A stretch of 64,000 nucleotides of DNA from PALSA-1006 sp963733265 (GCA_963733265.1 CAVTCF010000006.1:1-64000), one strand, 5' to 3'; positions 8,914 to 18,109 are shown, numbered from the stretch's first letter. Numbers and translations are program-made. The notes: generated from the letters alone by a model not told the origin.

Positions 8914-9501
8914 ATGATAGAAATGGTTCCAAATTGGCATCCAAAATTTGCTAATGTCCAGAGGCAAAGGATTTTAATTATTTTAGTAGGATTCGCTGCA
9001 TTTGCCGGAATAGTAAATTCTGCTGTCGCAGGTTTATTTTCATCAACTGGTCCCGTCATCGTGATCTACGCTGGTGAAATTTTCCAAGGAGTTGCTAAAG
9101 GCAATTTCGACGGTTCTGGAACGATAAAGATTCAGTCGAGCTCCAAGCCAGAAGTTACTTGCGTGGGACAATTCACCTCCAGTGCAAAACTTGGCGGCGT
9201 CGGTGAGTTAAAATGCAGCGACAATAGCAGCGCGAGATTTAATTTTCAGCGTCTGAGTATGCGTCGTGGTTACGGAACGGGAAATTCTAGTCGTGGGCCG
9301 ATGAGTTTTACCTATGGACTCAGAGCTAATGAATCCATCCCATATCTGAAGTTGCCGCTTGGCAAAACGATTAGACTGCACGGAGAAGATGTGGAACTTG
9401 TGGACGAAATACAAACAGTCTCAGCAACGATTCCAATATTAGTCCCGACCTCATCAGTGCCTGAAAATGTACGTGAACAGATTCCATATCAATCTCACTA
9501 A
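8914..9501 (+). CDS. Exported or membrane-anchored protein of unknown function
   Basis: The protein has 195 aa with an uncleaved-looking hydrophobic segment at about residues 20-42. The rest is beta-rich, with the glycine pattern GEIFQGVAKGNFDGSGTIKI and GVGELKCSDNSSARF followed by RRGYGTGN. Similar repeats occur in small uncharacterised proteobacterial exported proteins. It starts 17 bp after the antiporter gene, so it may help the cluster, but nothing in the sequence shows how. Confidence 0.7.
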   Translation: MIEMVPNWHPKFANVQRQRILIILVGFAAFAGIVNSAVAGLFSSTGPVIVIYAGEIFQGVAKGNFDGSGTIKIQSSSKPEVTCVGQFTSSAKLGGVGELKCSDNSSARFNFQRLSMRRGYGTGNSSRGPMSFTYGLRANESIPYLKLPLGKTIRLHGEDVELVDEIQTVSATIPILVPTSSVPENVREQIPYQSH

Positions 9502-9551
9502 TATCATGATCCTTCATAAAAATAATTTTAATACGTGAGGTAAATATTATC

Positions 9552-10808
9552 TTGGAGTGGAAAAGGAGATTAGTATTTTGGAGTGGCGCAATTAGCGTTG
9601 GGCTAATCGCAATTTTGTTTGCTTTGGCATGTGAATATGCAAACGGAATATTCATAAAGCTATTAAACATTTCACCATATCTCCCATTGATAATAACCCC
9701 AATTGGATTTGCTCTAATTGTGGCTCTTACGCGCAAATACTTTCCGGGATCGCAGGGCAGTGGCATTCCTCAAGTTATTGCCTCTCTTGATCCAAATGAA
9801 AGCACGGCTATCAGAACTCAAGTGCTCTCCATTCGAGTGGCTGCAGGGAAGTTTGTTCTGACATTTTCTGGACTACTGTTTGGTGCTTCAGTTGGGCGCG
9901 AAGGTCCAACCGTGCAAATTGGAGCTGCAATTATGCATACATTTGGAAGCTTAGCTAAATTTCCAAAACACGACATTGAAAAAGGATTAATTCTCGCTGG
10001 AGCAGCTGCTGGCGTTGCAGCTGCATTCAATACACCGCTGGCCGGAATTGTGTTTGCCATAGAAGAAATGAGTCGTTCTTTTGAGGAACACAACATATCA
10101 ACCATTCTAATGACTGTGATTATTGCAGGGATTACTTCGCTTGGATTAATCGGCAATTATTACTATTTCGGCCATACATCAGCTTCACTTAAATTTGGTA
10201 GCGAATGGAGTGTGGTTTTAGTCTGCGGTATCTTTGGAGGCTTACTTGGCGGCGCCTTCAGTCGTGCGATGATTGAAATTAATAGAGGACTGCTTGGTCG
10301 ATTGGGTAGTTGGATGAGGTCAGAACCGATTATGTTTGCTGCTTTATGTGGGTTCACCATTGCGTTGATTGGTCTGGCTTCAGGAAGTACAACGTTCGGC
10401 AGTGGATATTTAGAGGCCAAAGCTATACTTGAAGGAAATGAAACTCTTCCAGGCAGCTTTGGACTGCTTAAATTGCTTGCAACATTTGTTTCCTCAATCA
10501 GTGGCATACCAGGTGGAATAATGGCACCATCACTTTCTGCGGGCATTGGGTTTGGATCAATTATCGCACAATTCTTTATCTCTGTCCCTGCTGGAGCGAC
10601 GATTACGTTAGGAATGGTCGGGTATTTCTCGGGTGTTACTCAAGCTCCGATAACTGCATTTGTTATTGTTATGGAAATGACAAACAACCACGAAATGATT
10701 TTGCCACTCATGGCTACTGCATTCATTGCAAAAATTTGCTCAAGACTTATTTGCCCAACACCATTATTTCATACCATGGCGAACAATTTCCTTCCAAAGC
10801 CTAAGTAA
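9552..10808 (+). CDS. ClC-family chloride channel/antiporter
   Basis: The protein has 418 aa with the three ClC selectivity motifs: GSGIPQV (about 69), GREGPTVQIGA (about 115) and GIPGGIMAPSL (about 318). The gating glutamate (E117, equivalent to E148 of E. coli ClcA) is present. EE at 171-172 lines up with the internal proton glutamate E203, so a 2Cl-/H+ exchanger is more likely than a passive channel. The start is a TTG with GTGAGG about 11 bases upstream; no better start was seen. It is the last gene of the ion cluster. Confidence 0.92.
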   Translation: MEWKRRLVFWSGAISVGLIAILFALACEYANGIFIKLLNISPYLPLIITPIGFALIVALTRKYFPGSQGSGIPQVIASLDPNESTAIRTQVLSIRVAAGKFVLTFSGLLFGASVGREGPTVQIGAAIMHTFGSLAKFPKHDIEKGLILAGAAAGVAAAFNTPLAGIVFAIEEMSRSFEEHNISTILMTVIIAGITSLGLIGNYYYFGHTSASLKFGSEWSVVLVCGIFGGLLGGAFSRAMIEINRGLLGRLGSWMRSEPIMFAALCGFTIALIGLASGSTTFGSGYLEAKAILEGNETLPGSFGLLKLLATFVSSISGIPGGIMAPSLSAGIGFGSIIAQFFISVPAGATITLGMVGYFSGVTQAPITAFVIVMEMTNNHEMILPLMATAFIAKICSRLICPTPLFHTMANNFLPKPK

Positions 10809-10872
10809 AGTATAGACACACTTCTAAGTCGATCGAATTTTTGCACGTTTAGATTAGACAAAAGAGTTAGCA

Positions 10873-10910
10873 CTAACGATGTCCTAACGCTTCCCTAACG
10901 CTCCCCTAAC
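10873..10910 (+). promoter_or_regulatory. Four CTAAC boxes at 11-bp period
   Basis: CTAAC occurs at 10873, 10884, 10895 and 10906, spaced exactly 11 bp. The last three are embedded in near-identical CCTAACGCT units. Direct repeats with 11-bp phasing are the binding pattern of OmpR/PhoB-type response regulators. The site lies 65 bp after the ClC gene and about 210 bp before yjcH. Nothing else obvious was found in the 312-bp gap. Confidence 0.6.
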
Positions 10911-11120
10911 ACAGCCAGACAAGAAACAAGTTTAAAATTCATTACGCCTATCTGTTACGAATAAGAATTTTGGGCAGGGTACCTTGCCTGATTGCTGTAG
11001 CGATTGTACTAGGCAATGCTTCAGTGCAATTTTTCCATAGATGAAATGACGTTGCAAAAGGTGTCATTGTTCTATTGATCGCAGTTATTTAGTTGAAGTT
11101 CAAATCTGAAGGAGAAAGTT

Positions 11121-11432
11121 ATGTCATTATTAATTGCAAGCAATATACAGAACAATCCGAAATATCTTCAACTCGTCAAACAGCGCGACGCTCTTTCTTG
11201 GACACTTTCAGCTTTAGTCTGCCTTATGTATTTTGGTTTCATCCTGATGATTGCTTTTGCGCCTGATGTTCTTACCCATCCGATTTCGGCTACTAGCGTA
11301 ATCCCTATGGGTATGATTCTTGGGGTTGCAGTGATCGTTGCATCAGCACTTCTTACTGGTGTTTATGTCTACAAGGCGAATTCTACATTTGACCCGATTG
11401 TCCATGAAATCGTGAAAGAGGCCTCCAAATGA
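11121..11432 (+). CDS. yjcH: DUF485 membrane protein (YjcH)
   Basis: The protein has 103 aa with two transmembrane segments (about 32-52 and 62-85). It belongs to the DUF485 family regularly encoded before the acetate permease gene. AAGGAG precedes the ATG. Its last four bases overlap the start of actP (ATGA), so the two are translationally coupled. Its role is unproven, probably assembly or regulation of the permease. Confidence 0.9.
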   Translation: MSLLIASNIQNNPKYLQLVKQRDALSWTLSALVCLMYFGFILMIAFAPDVLTHPISATSVIPMGMILGVAVIVASALLTGVYVYKANSTFDPIVHEIVKEASK

Positions 11433-13162
11433 AAACATTAAATATCATTATTTTCGGGATGCTGTCGTTAGCTTCAGGAATTACACAAGCTGCAGATGCT
11501 GTCGTATCTTCTGTAGCGCCTGTCGTTGCTTCAGCGTCAGGAGCTATTGCAGCAGCTTCTGCTGCTGAAGTTCCAATAAACTGGCATGCAGTCACAATGT
11601 TCTTAATATTCGTTGTGATTACATTGGTCATTACTTATTGGGCAGCGACGCGAACCAAAACGGCCACCGACTTCTATGCTGCCGGACGTGGGATTACAGG
11701 ATTACAAAACGGGATGGCTATTGCCGGCGACTACATGTCAGCCGCGTCTTTCCTTGGAATTGCCGCACTGGTTTACATGAACGGGTTCTATGGATTGATT
11801 TTCTCGGTTGGCTGGCTGGTAGGTTGGCCCATCATTTTGTTCCTAGTTGCGGAACGGCTCAGGAATCTTGGCAAATACACCTACGCAGACGTAGTTTCAT
11901 TCCGTCTCAAACAAGGGCCTATCCGTATCATGGCAGCTATCAGTTCCTTGATTGTTGTAATCTGGTATCTGATTGGGCAGGCAGTCGGTGCAGGTCAATT
12001 GCTCCATACTTTGGTTCCTCAGGTTTCATATAGGGAATCGATTGTGGTTGTCGGTGCGCTGATCATCATTTATGTCACCTTCGGCGGAATGAAAGCGACA
12101 ACTTGGGTTCAGATCATCAAGGCCGGCCTGTTGCTGGGCGGGGCGACTTTGATGGCTCTGGGTGTGATGTCCCACGAGGGCTTTAGCTTCGAAAAACTGT
12201 TCTCTGATGCGGTTGCAATTCATCCCAAGCATCTTGATATCATGAAGTCTGTAGTGCCAATTGGTGCCAAGGCCAACCCTATCGAGTCGATTTCACTCGG
12301 GCTGACATTGATGTTCGGGACAGCAGGATTGCCGCACATACTGATGCGCTTTTTTACCGTGACCGATGCAAAAGCAGCACGTAAATCAGTATTGTACGGA
12401 ACCTGCTTTATTGGCTTCTTCTACATACTGACTTTCATTATCGGTTTTGGTGCGATCGTTATGGTTGCCAACCAACCCGCCTATGTGGCTGACATCTCCA
12501 AGAGTATTCTGGCTCTAAAAGGGGGAGGTAGCATGCCTGCTGTGTACCTATCGCATGCAATTGGTGGAGACTTTTTCCTCGGCTTCATTGCTGCGGTTGC
12601 CTTTGCAACGATTCTTGCGGTGGTTTCCGGTCTGACTCTAGCAGGAGCCTCGGCCTTGTCGCATGACATCTATGCGAGCGTGATCAAGAAAGGTAAAGCT
12701 TCCGAAAAAGAAGAAGTGTGGGTATCAAAAATGTCAGTAATTGGATTGGGCATCATAGCTGTTTTACTGGGTATTGCTTTTGAGAAACAGAATGTGGCCT
12801 ATATCGTCGCGCTGACATTCTCGATTGCGGCTTGCACAAACTTTCCTATCTTGGTGCTATCAATATTTTGGCGCGGACTCACTACTCGGGGTGCAGTACT
12901 GGGTGGTTACACCGGTATTTTGGGATCAATCGGGCTATTGATCATCGGCCCAACCGTATGGACCAAGGTATTGGGTATGGGACCTGCAATTTTCCCTTAT
13001 GACTTCCCGACCTTTGTTGTTCTGCCAACTGTGTTGATCGTTGCTTATATTGCCTCGGTAACAGATAACAGTGAAAGCGGTCAAAAAGAGAAAGATGCTT
13101 ACAATGCACAATTGATTCGCGCAGAGACAGGCTTGGGTGCAGAGGCCGCTGCTGCTCACTAA
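11429..13162 (+). CDS. actP: Acetate permease ActP (sodium:solute symporter)
   Basis: The protein has 577 aa, a sodium:solute symporter with an N-terminal signal-like segment and about 13 membrane helices. Diagnostic stretches are YWAATRTKTATDFYAAGRGI, NGMAIAGDYMSAASFLGI and the conserved FGTAGLPHILMRFFTV. It takes up acetate and other short monocarboxylates with Na+. Pairing with DUF485 supports ActP over a proline or pantothenate symporter. The upstream 11-bp CTAAC array may control it through a response regulator. Confidence 0.93.
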   Translation: MKTLNIIIFGMLSLASGITQAADAVVSSVAPVVASASGAIAAASAAEVPINWHAVTMFLIFVVITLVITYWAATRTKTATDFYAAGRGITGLQNGMAIAGDYMSAASFLGIAALVYMNGFYGLIFSVGWLVGWPIILFLVAERLRNLGKYTYADVVSFRLKQGPIRIMAAISSLIVVIWYLIGQAVGAGQLLHTLVPQVSYRESIVVVGALIIIYVTFGGMKATTWVQIIKAGLLLGGATLMALGVMSHEGFSFEKLFSDAVAIHPKHLDIMKSVVPIGAKANPIESISLGLTLMFGTAGLPHILMRFFTVTDAKAARKSVLYGTCFIGFFYILTFIIGFGAIVMVANQPAYVADISKSILALKGGGSMPAVYLSHAIGGDFFLGFIAAVAFATILAVVSGLTLAGASALSHDIYASVIKKGKASEKEEVWVSKMSVIGLGIIAVLLGIAFEKQNVAYIVALTFSIAACTNFPILVLSIFWRGLTTRGAVLGGYTGILGSIGLLIIGPTVWTKVLGMGPAIFPYDFPTFVVLPTVLIVAYIASVTDNSESGQKEKDAYNAQLIRAETGLGAEAAAAH

Positions 13163-13188
13163 GTTATAAAAGTTGTCCTTAAGATGAA

Positions 13189-13210
13189 CCACCGAGAGCG
13201 ATCTCGGTGG
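13189..13210 (+). terminator. 9-bp perfect hairpin after actP
   Basis: CCACCGAGA (13189-13197) pairs with TCTCGGTGG (13202-13210) around a GCGA tetraloop, 27 bp after the actP stop. No strong U-run follows, so termination efficiency is uncertain. The rest of 13211-13544 shows no gene. Confidence 0.6.
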
Positions 13211-13544
13211 GGTATACAAGGGAGTTTCCTCCAGGGAATGAATCTCACTCATTAATAAATTTTTCAAGTCAGCAAATGCTACAAAATAAAACGCGAGTTA
13301 AAATTTGAAGGGCAACGCCTGACTTAAAGCGTATCGATAATACTAATACGTCAAACTTTCATATTTCCCGAACGCTTCTTATCTGGAAGTGAATTCAAAA
13401 AATATAATCACCTGAGTGAGGTAAAAAAGTGAGTTCGGCAAACTTCAAACCGGACATTCCAATCCGTGATTTTTACAAAACCATAAAGGTCAGCATTGAC
13501 TGAATACAGAGCATTCTTTGCATTTCACCCTTAGGTCGGCAATG

Positions 13545-13661
13545 GGTTACTAGCCGTCATTGAAAAAAATAATTTCAGCCGTATTTCAACGTCTCCTATA
13601 GATTGCATAGCAGTCATTCATTTTTGATAAAAATAATCTATTTCAATGACGGCTAGTAACC
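13545..13661. repeat. 117-bp unit with 21-bp perfect terminal inverted repeats (MITE-like)
   Basis: The 21 bases 13545-13565 (GGTTACTAGCC...) are exactly complementary to 13641-13661, with 75 A+T-rich bases between. There is no coding capacity. It could be a miniature inverted-repeat element or a large regulatory hairpin. The IS1182-type element begins at the next base, 13662. Confidence 0.55.
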
Positions 13662-15254
13662 GATTGTGTTGAAAAACTCTCTCGATTTTTGACGCTGCGA
13701 ATAGTATAATACCGCATGTCGAAATAAGCTGGGAGCCTTGATATGATTGGGTTACAGACGGATCAACAAAAACGGCTTTTTTACTCTTTTGACCTTGAAG
13801 ATCACGTTCCACAGAATCATCTCCTTCGCGGCATTAACCGTCACCTCGATTTAAGCGATTTTCGGCAACATCTTTCTGAATACTACAGTCATACCGGCAG
13901 ACCCTCAATTGATCCTGAACTAATCATCCGAATGCTGATCATTGGTTACAGCTTCGGCATTCGTTCCGAGCGTCGTCTTTGTGAGGAAGTGCATCTAAAT
14001 TTGGCATATCGCTGGTTCTGCCGATTGAGTTTGGAAGACAAGATTCCCGATCACTCCACCTTCTCCAAGAATCGTCATGGTCGTTTTCGTGAGAGTGGTG
14101 CGTTCCGTCATGTATTTGAGCGCGTGCTGCAACGTTGCATGACCGAGGGATTGGTTCGCGGGGAAGGATTTGCCACCGATGCGAGTATCATCAAAGCAGA
14201 TGCACAGCGTGCGCGTAGTCTAAAAGGTGAAAGAGCGATGGATTGGTGCAAGCGCGAGGAAGCGTTGCGCCCGGTTCGCGAATACATAGCTGCACTGGAA
14301 GAAGCGAACGACACACCTGATCCAACTAAAATTATTTCAATGACGGATCCCGCCTCAAGTTGGACTGGCGCAAAAGGTGGCCCACCATTCTTTGCCTACT
14401 CGACCAATTACCTGATCGATCTTGAAGCAGGCATCATCGTCGATGTTGAAGCTTCGGCTGTCAGCAAGGCGGCAGAGGTCGACGCAACCAAAACCATGAT
14501 AGACCGAGTCGAAGAGAAGTTCGAGATCAAGCCAGAACGTTTGGTGGGTGATACTAACTATGGTTCCGCCGCCATGCTTGGCTGGCTAGTGGATGAGAAG
14601 AAGATTGCACCCCATACGCATGTGGCCGACAAATCGGAGCGCGATGACGGGACGCTTTCTCGCAGTGATTTCCAATGGGATGAGAAAGCCAATGAATATC
14701 ACTGCCCGGAAGGTAAAACTCTACGCAGCGATTGGCGCCCATTCAAAAATCCACGTGATCGAATTACAAAAGCAGATACGATTATCTACCGCTCTAGGGT
14801 ATCGGATTGCGCATCGTGTCCCAATAAGGATCGCTGCTGTCCGAACACCACGTTTCGCAAAATCGCACGCAGTATTTATGAAAAAGCCAGGGACGTCGCA
14901 AGAGACATCGGCAAAACAGATGCCTTCAAAGAATCATGTAGACAACGAAAGAAGGTGGAGATGCTCTTTGCGCATCTTAAGCGGATCCTAAAAATAGACA
15001 AGCTGCGATTAAGAGGATTCAGCGGGGCACAAGATGAATTCCTACTGGCGGCGACTGCGCAAAATCTGCGACGAATGGCTAAATGGCTAGTACCTGAAGT
15101 ACAGGAGGAGAAAATAATGCCTGCTTAAAGGCCGATAAGGGAAGTCGAATCGTCAAATCTAATCTTGCAACTCTGCGAGTTCAAAAAAATAAAATTCAAA
15201 TCAAAATTCAGGCCGAAAAACGGTAAAATTATTGAAGAGTTTTTCAACACAATC
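13662..15254 (+). mobile_element. IS1182-family insertion sequence
   Basis: Length 1593 bp. The ends are perfect 19-bp inverted repeats, 13662-13680 (GATTGTGTTGAAAAACTCT) and 15236-15254. AACC on both sides (13658-13661 and 15255-15258) looks like a 4-bp target duplication. One complete transposase gene lies inside. Both ends and the gene are intact, so it may be active. Confidence 0.88.
13743..15128 (+). CDS. IS1182-family transposase
   Basis: The protein has 461 aa. The N-terminal DUF772-type domain carries HLSEYYSHTGRPSIDPELIIRM and RRLCEEVHLNLAYRWFCRL. The DDE core follows, with FATDASIIKADA and LVGDTNYGS. A cysteine cluster DCASCPNKDRCC sits at about 355-366. The last catalytic region is RKKVEMLFAHLKRILKIDKLRLRG. 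This architecture is typical of IS1182 members. The gene is intact between perfect terminal inverted repeats. Confidence 0.92.
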   Translation: MIGLQTDQQKRLFYSFDLEDHVPQNHLLRGINRHLDLSDFRQHLSEYYSHTGRPSIDPELIIRMLIIGYSFGIRSERRLCEEVHLNLAYRWFCRLSLEDKIPDHSTFSKNRHGRFRESGAFRHVFERVLQRCMTEGLVRGEGFATDASIIKADAQRARSLKGERAMDWCKREEALRPVREYIAALEEANDTPDPTKIISMTDPASSWTGAKGGPPFFAYSTNYLIDLEAGIIVDVEASAVSKAAEVDATKTMIDRVEEKFEIKPERLVGDTNYGSAAMLGWLVDEKKIAPHTHVADKSERDDGTLSRSDFQWDEKANEYHCPEGKTLRSDWRPFKNPRDRITKADTIIYRSRVSDCASCPNKDRCCPNTTFRKIARSIYEKARDVARDIGKTDAFKESCRQRKKVEMLFAHLKRILKIDKLRLRGFSGAQDEFLLAATAQNLRRMAKWLVPEVQEEKIMPA

Positions 15255-15270
15255 AACCCATGTGAACTTT

Positions 15271-15385
15271 CGGCGTTATGGAGCCATTTCGTTTCCGGCG
15301 TAATGGCGCCAGTAAATGTTCGGCGTAATGGCGCCACTTTATTTCCGGCGTAATGGAGCCAGTAGATTTCCGGCGTTAAGGCGCC
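15271..15385 (+). repeat. IS21 left-end repeats, 25-bp period
   Basis: Five CGGCGTwAwGGmGCCA-like units start at 15271, 15296, 15321, 15346 and 15371, exactly 25 bp apart. Two inverted relatives lie at the right end (about 17898-17946). They are transposase-binding sites by analogy with IS21. Confidence 0.85.
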
Positions 15386-15478
15386 ACTTTGAAACCTGAT
15401 TTGGGGCTCGAACTTTCATCGAACAACTAGACTTCCGGCATTTTGCCGGGAGAGGTTGTGAGTAAAAGGAGGTTCGAG

Positions 15479-16999
15479 ATGTATCAGTACCGAAATGTTT
15501 TGGTGCGCATGCGCCGGGGCGATTCAGATCGGGATATTGCCCGGTCTAAAACGATGGGGCGCAAGAAGATCGCGCAAGTGCGAGAGGTTGCCAGTGCACG
15601 CGGCTGGCTGGGTCCCGAGTTCCCATTACCCGATGACGGCGTGTTGTCCGCGCTGTTTGCGCACAAGGGAGGTTTGCCTGTCAGTTGTGTTTCAACGCTG
15701 GAACCTTGGCGCGAGCAAATAACCAAATGGCACATAGCCGGCATCCGTGGCACCACCATCCACGCCACGCTGGTGCGCAACCACGGCTACACCGGCAGTT
15801 ATTCCGCGATGCATCGCTTTCTGTGCCAGCTTGTTTCCACGCAACTGCCGGATGTCCCGTTGCGCCTGGCGTTCAAGCCAGCAGATGCAGTTCAGGTCGA
15901 TTTCGGTTCCGGCCCGCTTATCACCGATGTGTACACCGGCGAGATATTCAAGACCTGGTTCTTCGTGATGACCTTGTGCTGGTCGCGCCACCAGTATGCC
16001 GAGTTTGTGCGCGATCAGACCGTGGCAACTTGGCTGGGTTGCCATCGACGCGCGTTCGAATCGTTCTCCGGTGTGCCGTCACGCGCTATCATCGACAACG
16101 CCAAATGCGCGATCACCAAAGCCTGCGTCTACGAACCTGATGTGCAACGGGCCTATGCAGAATGTGCCGAAGGCTACGGGTTCAAGATCGATCCCTGTCC
16201 GCCACGCGATCCGCAAAAGAAAGGGATCGTTGAGGCAGGCGTCAAATACATCAAAGGCAGTTTCCTGCCACTGCGCGAGTTCCGCGATCTGGATGACGCC
16301 AACCGCCAGTTGCAGGCCTGGGTGATGAACGAGGCTGGCAACCGCATTCACGGCACGACCCGCGAAGCCCCCCTCAAGCGTTTTGTAGAAGTTGAGAAAG
16401 GTCTGCTCATTGCATTGCCCAGCGTCCCGCCTGAATTGGCAAGCTGGGCCAAGGTGTTGGTTCACCGCGACGCGCATGTCCAATACGAGACCAACTACTA
16501 TTCGGTGCCGTTCCGGCTGATCGGTTGCAACTTGTGGCTGAGGGCGACTGACACGATGGTGACTGTGTACCGCGAGCACGAGGCGGTTGCCAGTCACGTG
16601 CGACTGATGGGGAAAGGACTGCGCCACACGGTAACCGACCACATGCCACCCGAAGCACAGGCGTGGCAAATGCAGGATACGCAGTGGTGTTTGAACACCG
16701 CCTTGCAGATTGGCCCCGCCTGTCATGCCATGGTGCACGCCATGTTCAGCGACCATGTCTTGATAAAAATGCGCGCAGTTCAAGGCGTGCTGCGGCTCAA
16801 GCAGAAATACGGCGCGATCAGATTGGAAGCCGCGTGCTCGCGCGCCAACCATTTCGGCACGCCGGGTTACCAAGTGGTCAAGTCGATTCTGGCCAAAGGG
16901 CTGGATCAGCTCACACCTCTACTGGCCTTTGATGCCCTTGCTACCACGTACACCGAAGGCGGACGTTTCTGCCGCAACACCCAAACCATTCTTCAATGA
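15479..16999 (+). CDS. istA: IstA-like transposase, complete
   Basis: This DDE transposase of the IS21 family has 506 aa from ATG 15479, chosen because AAAGGAGG lies 5 bases upstream. A TTG 36 bases earlier is less likely. The N-terminal HTH region is MYQYRNVLVRMRRGDSDRDIARSKTM. The integrase core has VQVDFGSGPLITD (first Asp), IIDNAKCAI (second) and KGIVEAGVKYIKG (Glu). The C-terminal part carries NYYSVPFRLIG. It overlaps istB by four bases. Confidence 0.93.
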   Translation: MYQYRNVLVRMRRGDSDRDIARSKTMGRKKIAQVREVASARGWLGPEFPLPDDGVLSALFAHKGGLPVSCVSTLEPWREQITKWHIAGIRGTTIHATLVRNHGYTGSYSAMHRFLCQLVSTQLPDVPLRLAFKPADAVQVDFGSGPLITDVYTGEIFKTWFFVMTLCWSRHQYAEFVRDQTVATWLGCHRRAFESFSGVPSRAIIDNAKCAITKACVYEPDVQRAYAECAEGYGFKIDPCPPRDPQKKGIVEAGVKYIKGSFLPLREFRDLDDANRQLQAWVMNEAGNRIHGTTREAPLKRFVEVEKGLLIALPSVPPELASWAKVLVHRDAHVQYETNYYSVPFRLIGCNLWLRATDTMVTVYREHEAVASHVRLMGKGLRHTVTDHMPPEAQAWQMQDTQWCLNTALQIGPACHAMVHAMFSDHVLIKMRAVQGVLRLKQKYGAIRLEAACSRANHFGTPGYQVVKSILAKGLDQLTPLLAFDALATTYTEGGRFCRNTQTILQ

Positions 17000-17796
17000 G
17001 GACTACCATGCATACAATTCCAGAACTGACATCCCTGCTCAAACAACTGCACCTGTCCGGCATTCTTGATTCACTCGAAGCCCGCAACCGCGAAGCCATC
17101 GACCGCAAGCTGGCCTACACCGACTTCCTCAGCCTGTTGATTCATGACGAAGTCGCCAGGCGGGAACAAAAGAAGCTGGATATGCGACTGCGTCGCGCAA
17201 GCTTCCGCAACCAAAAAACACTGGAGGGATTCGACTTCGACCGACTGCCCAATCTGAACCGCACGGCAGTTCATGATCTGGCGACCTGCCGTTTCATTGA
17301 AGAGAAAGTCGCCGTATTGGTTGTGGGGCCGTGCGGAACCGGCAAAAGCCATCTGGCGCAGTCGCTTGGTCATGCGGCTGCCCGTCAGGGTTATGACGTG
17401 TTGTTCATTACGCAGACCCAACTCCTGAGCAGTTTGCGCGCAGCTCAGGCCACCGGCAATTACGCGCGGCGATTTAAATCACTGGTCAAAGTGCATCTGC
17501 TGATCATTGATGATTTCGGACTCAAACCCTTGCGTTCACCGGAAGATGAAGACTTCCATGACTTGATCGCCGAACGCTACGAGCGCGCCGCAACCATTCT
17601 GACCAGCAATCTCGACTTTGATGAATGGGGTGAAGCATTCGCCGCAAATAAAATGATCGGCGCAGCAACACTGGATCGATTACGCCACGGCGCGTATCGC
17701 GTGGTTTTGGATGGGCCGAGTTACCGCGACCCGCAGCCAATGCCGGAAATGCCAAAAACGCCGGCAAAGAAAGGAGGTAAACCTACTCAGACTTGA
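16996..17796 (+). CDS. istB: IstB-like transposition ATPase, complete
   Basis: The AAA+ partner of IstA, 266 aa. Walker A GPCGTGKSH is at about 109 and Walker B LLIIDDFGLKPL at about 165. Sensor motif ILTSNLDFDEW and the C-terminal RLRHGAYRVVLDG are IstB hallmarks. The first ATG at 16996 overlaps the istA stop (ATGA); a second ATG at 17008 is also possible. Translation is probably coupled to istA. Confidence 0.93.
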   Translation: MRTTMHTIPELTSLLKQLHLSGILDSLEARNREAIDRKLAYTDFLSLLIHDEVARREQKKLDMRLRRASFRNQKTLEGFDFDRLPNLNRTAVHDLATCRFIEEKVAVLVVGPCGTGKSHLAQSLGHAAARQGYDVLFITQTQLLSSLRAAQATGNYARRFKSLVKVHLLIIDDFGLKPLRSPEDEDFHDLIAERYERAATILTSNLDFDEWGEAFAANKMIGAATLDRLRHGAYRVVLDGPSYRDPQPMPEMPKTPAKKGGKPTQT

Positions 17797-18080
17797 GACA
17801 GGGCCGTCAGCAACAAATAGAGTAAATAATGCGATTGCAAAAACAGCAAAAATCACGCATTCTTTACACCCAGTTTGAGCCCCTGAAATGACACTTCAAA
17901 GTGGCGCCATTACGGCGAAAATCAGTGGCGCCTTAACGCCGAAAAGTGACAACCCACTCCGGTCAGTCGAAGTTGAAATCAGGTTGCCGCACAACGGTCA
18001 TTCGTTAAGCACAGCAAACGTGAATCACGTTTTAAGAGTTTAAAGGTAATGTGCTATGTCTATTCCCCATTGATTACCGC

Positions 18081-18109
18081 TTGACCGTACTAACGGATTA
18101 CGTTAGTAT
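18081..18109 (+). promoter_or_regulatory. mqsRA promoter with overlapping palindromic operator
   Basis: TTGACC (18081-18086) and TAGTAT (18104-18109) are 17 bp apart and form a sigma-70-like promoter. The perfect palindrome TACTAACG-GATTA-CGTTAGTA (18088-18108) fills the spacer and -10 box. It should be the antitoxin operator. Transcription from it would begin almost at the mqsR start codon. Confidence 0.65.

Larger units (their letters stand above)
15261..17951 (+). mobile_element. Complete IS21-family element, copy 3
   Basis: Length 2691 bp. The ends are TGTGAACTTTCGGCG at 15261 and the imperfect inverse CGCCGAAAAGTGACA ending at 17951. ACCCA flanks both sides (15256-15260 and 17952-17956), a 5-bp target duplication as expected for IS21. 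It contains intact istA and istB and is of a different subgroup from copies 1 and 2. It inserted 6 bp beyond the IS1182 right end. Confidence 0.9.

Noticed and set aside
10970..11000. TGGGCAG...TTGC resembling a sigma-54 promoter before yjcH
   Set aside because: The distance between the GG and GC elements is one to two bases too long for sigma-54.
15271..15385. Regular 25-bp repeats that look like a short CRISPR array
   Set aside because: They lie just inside an IS21 end, have no spacer-sized unique sequence, and match transposase-binding repeats.
16079..16873. Long open frame antisense to istA
   Set aside because: It is the shadow of a well-supported transposase gene in high-G+C codons.
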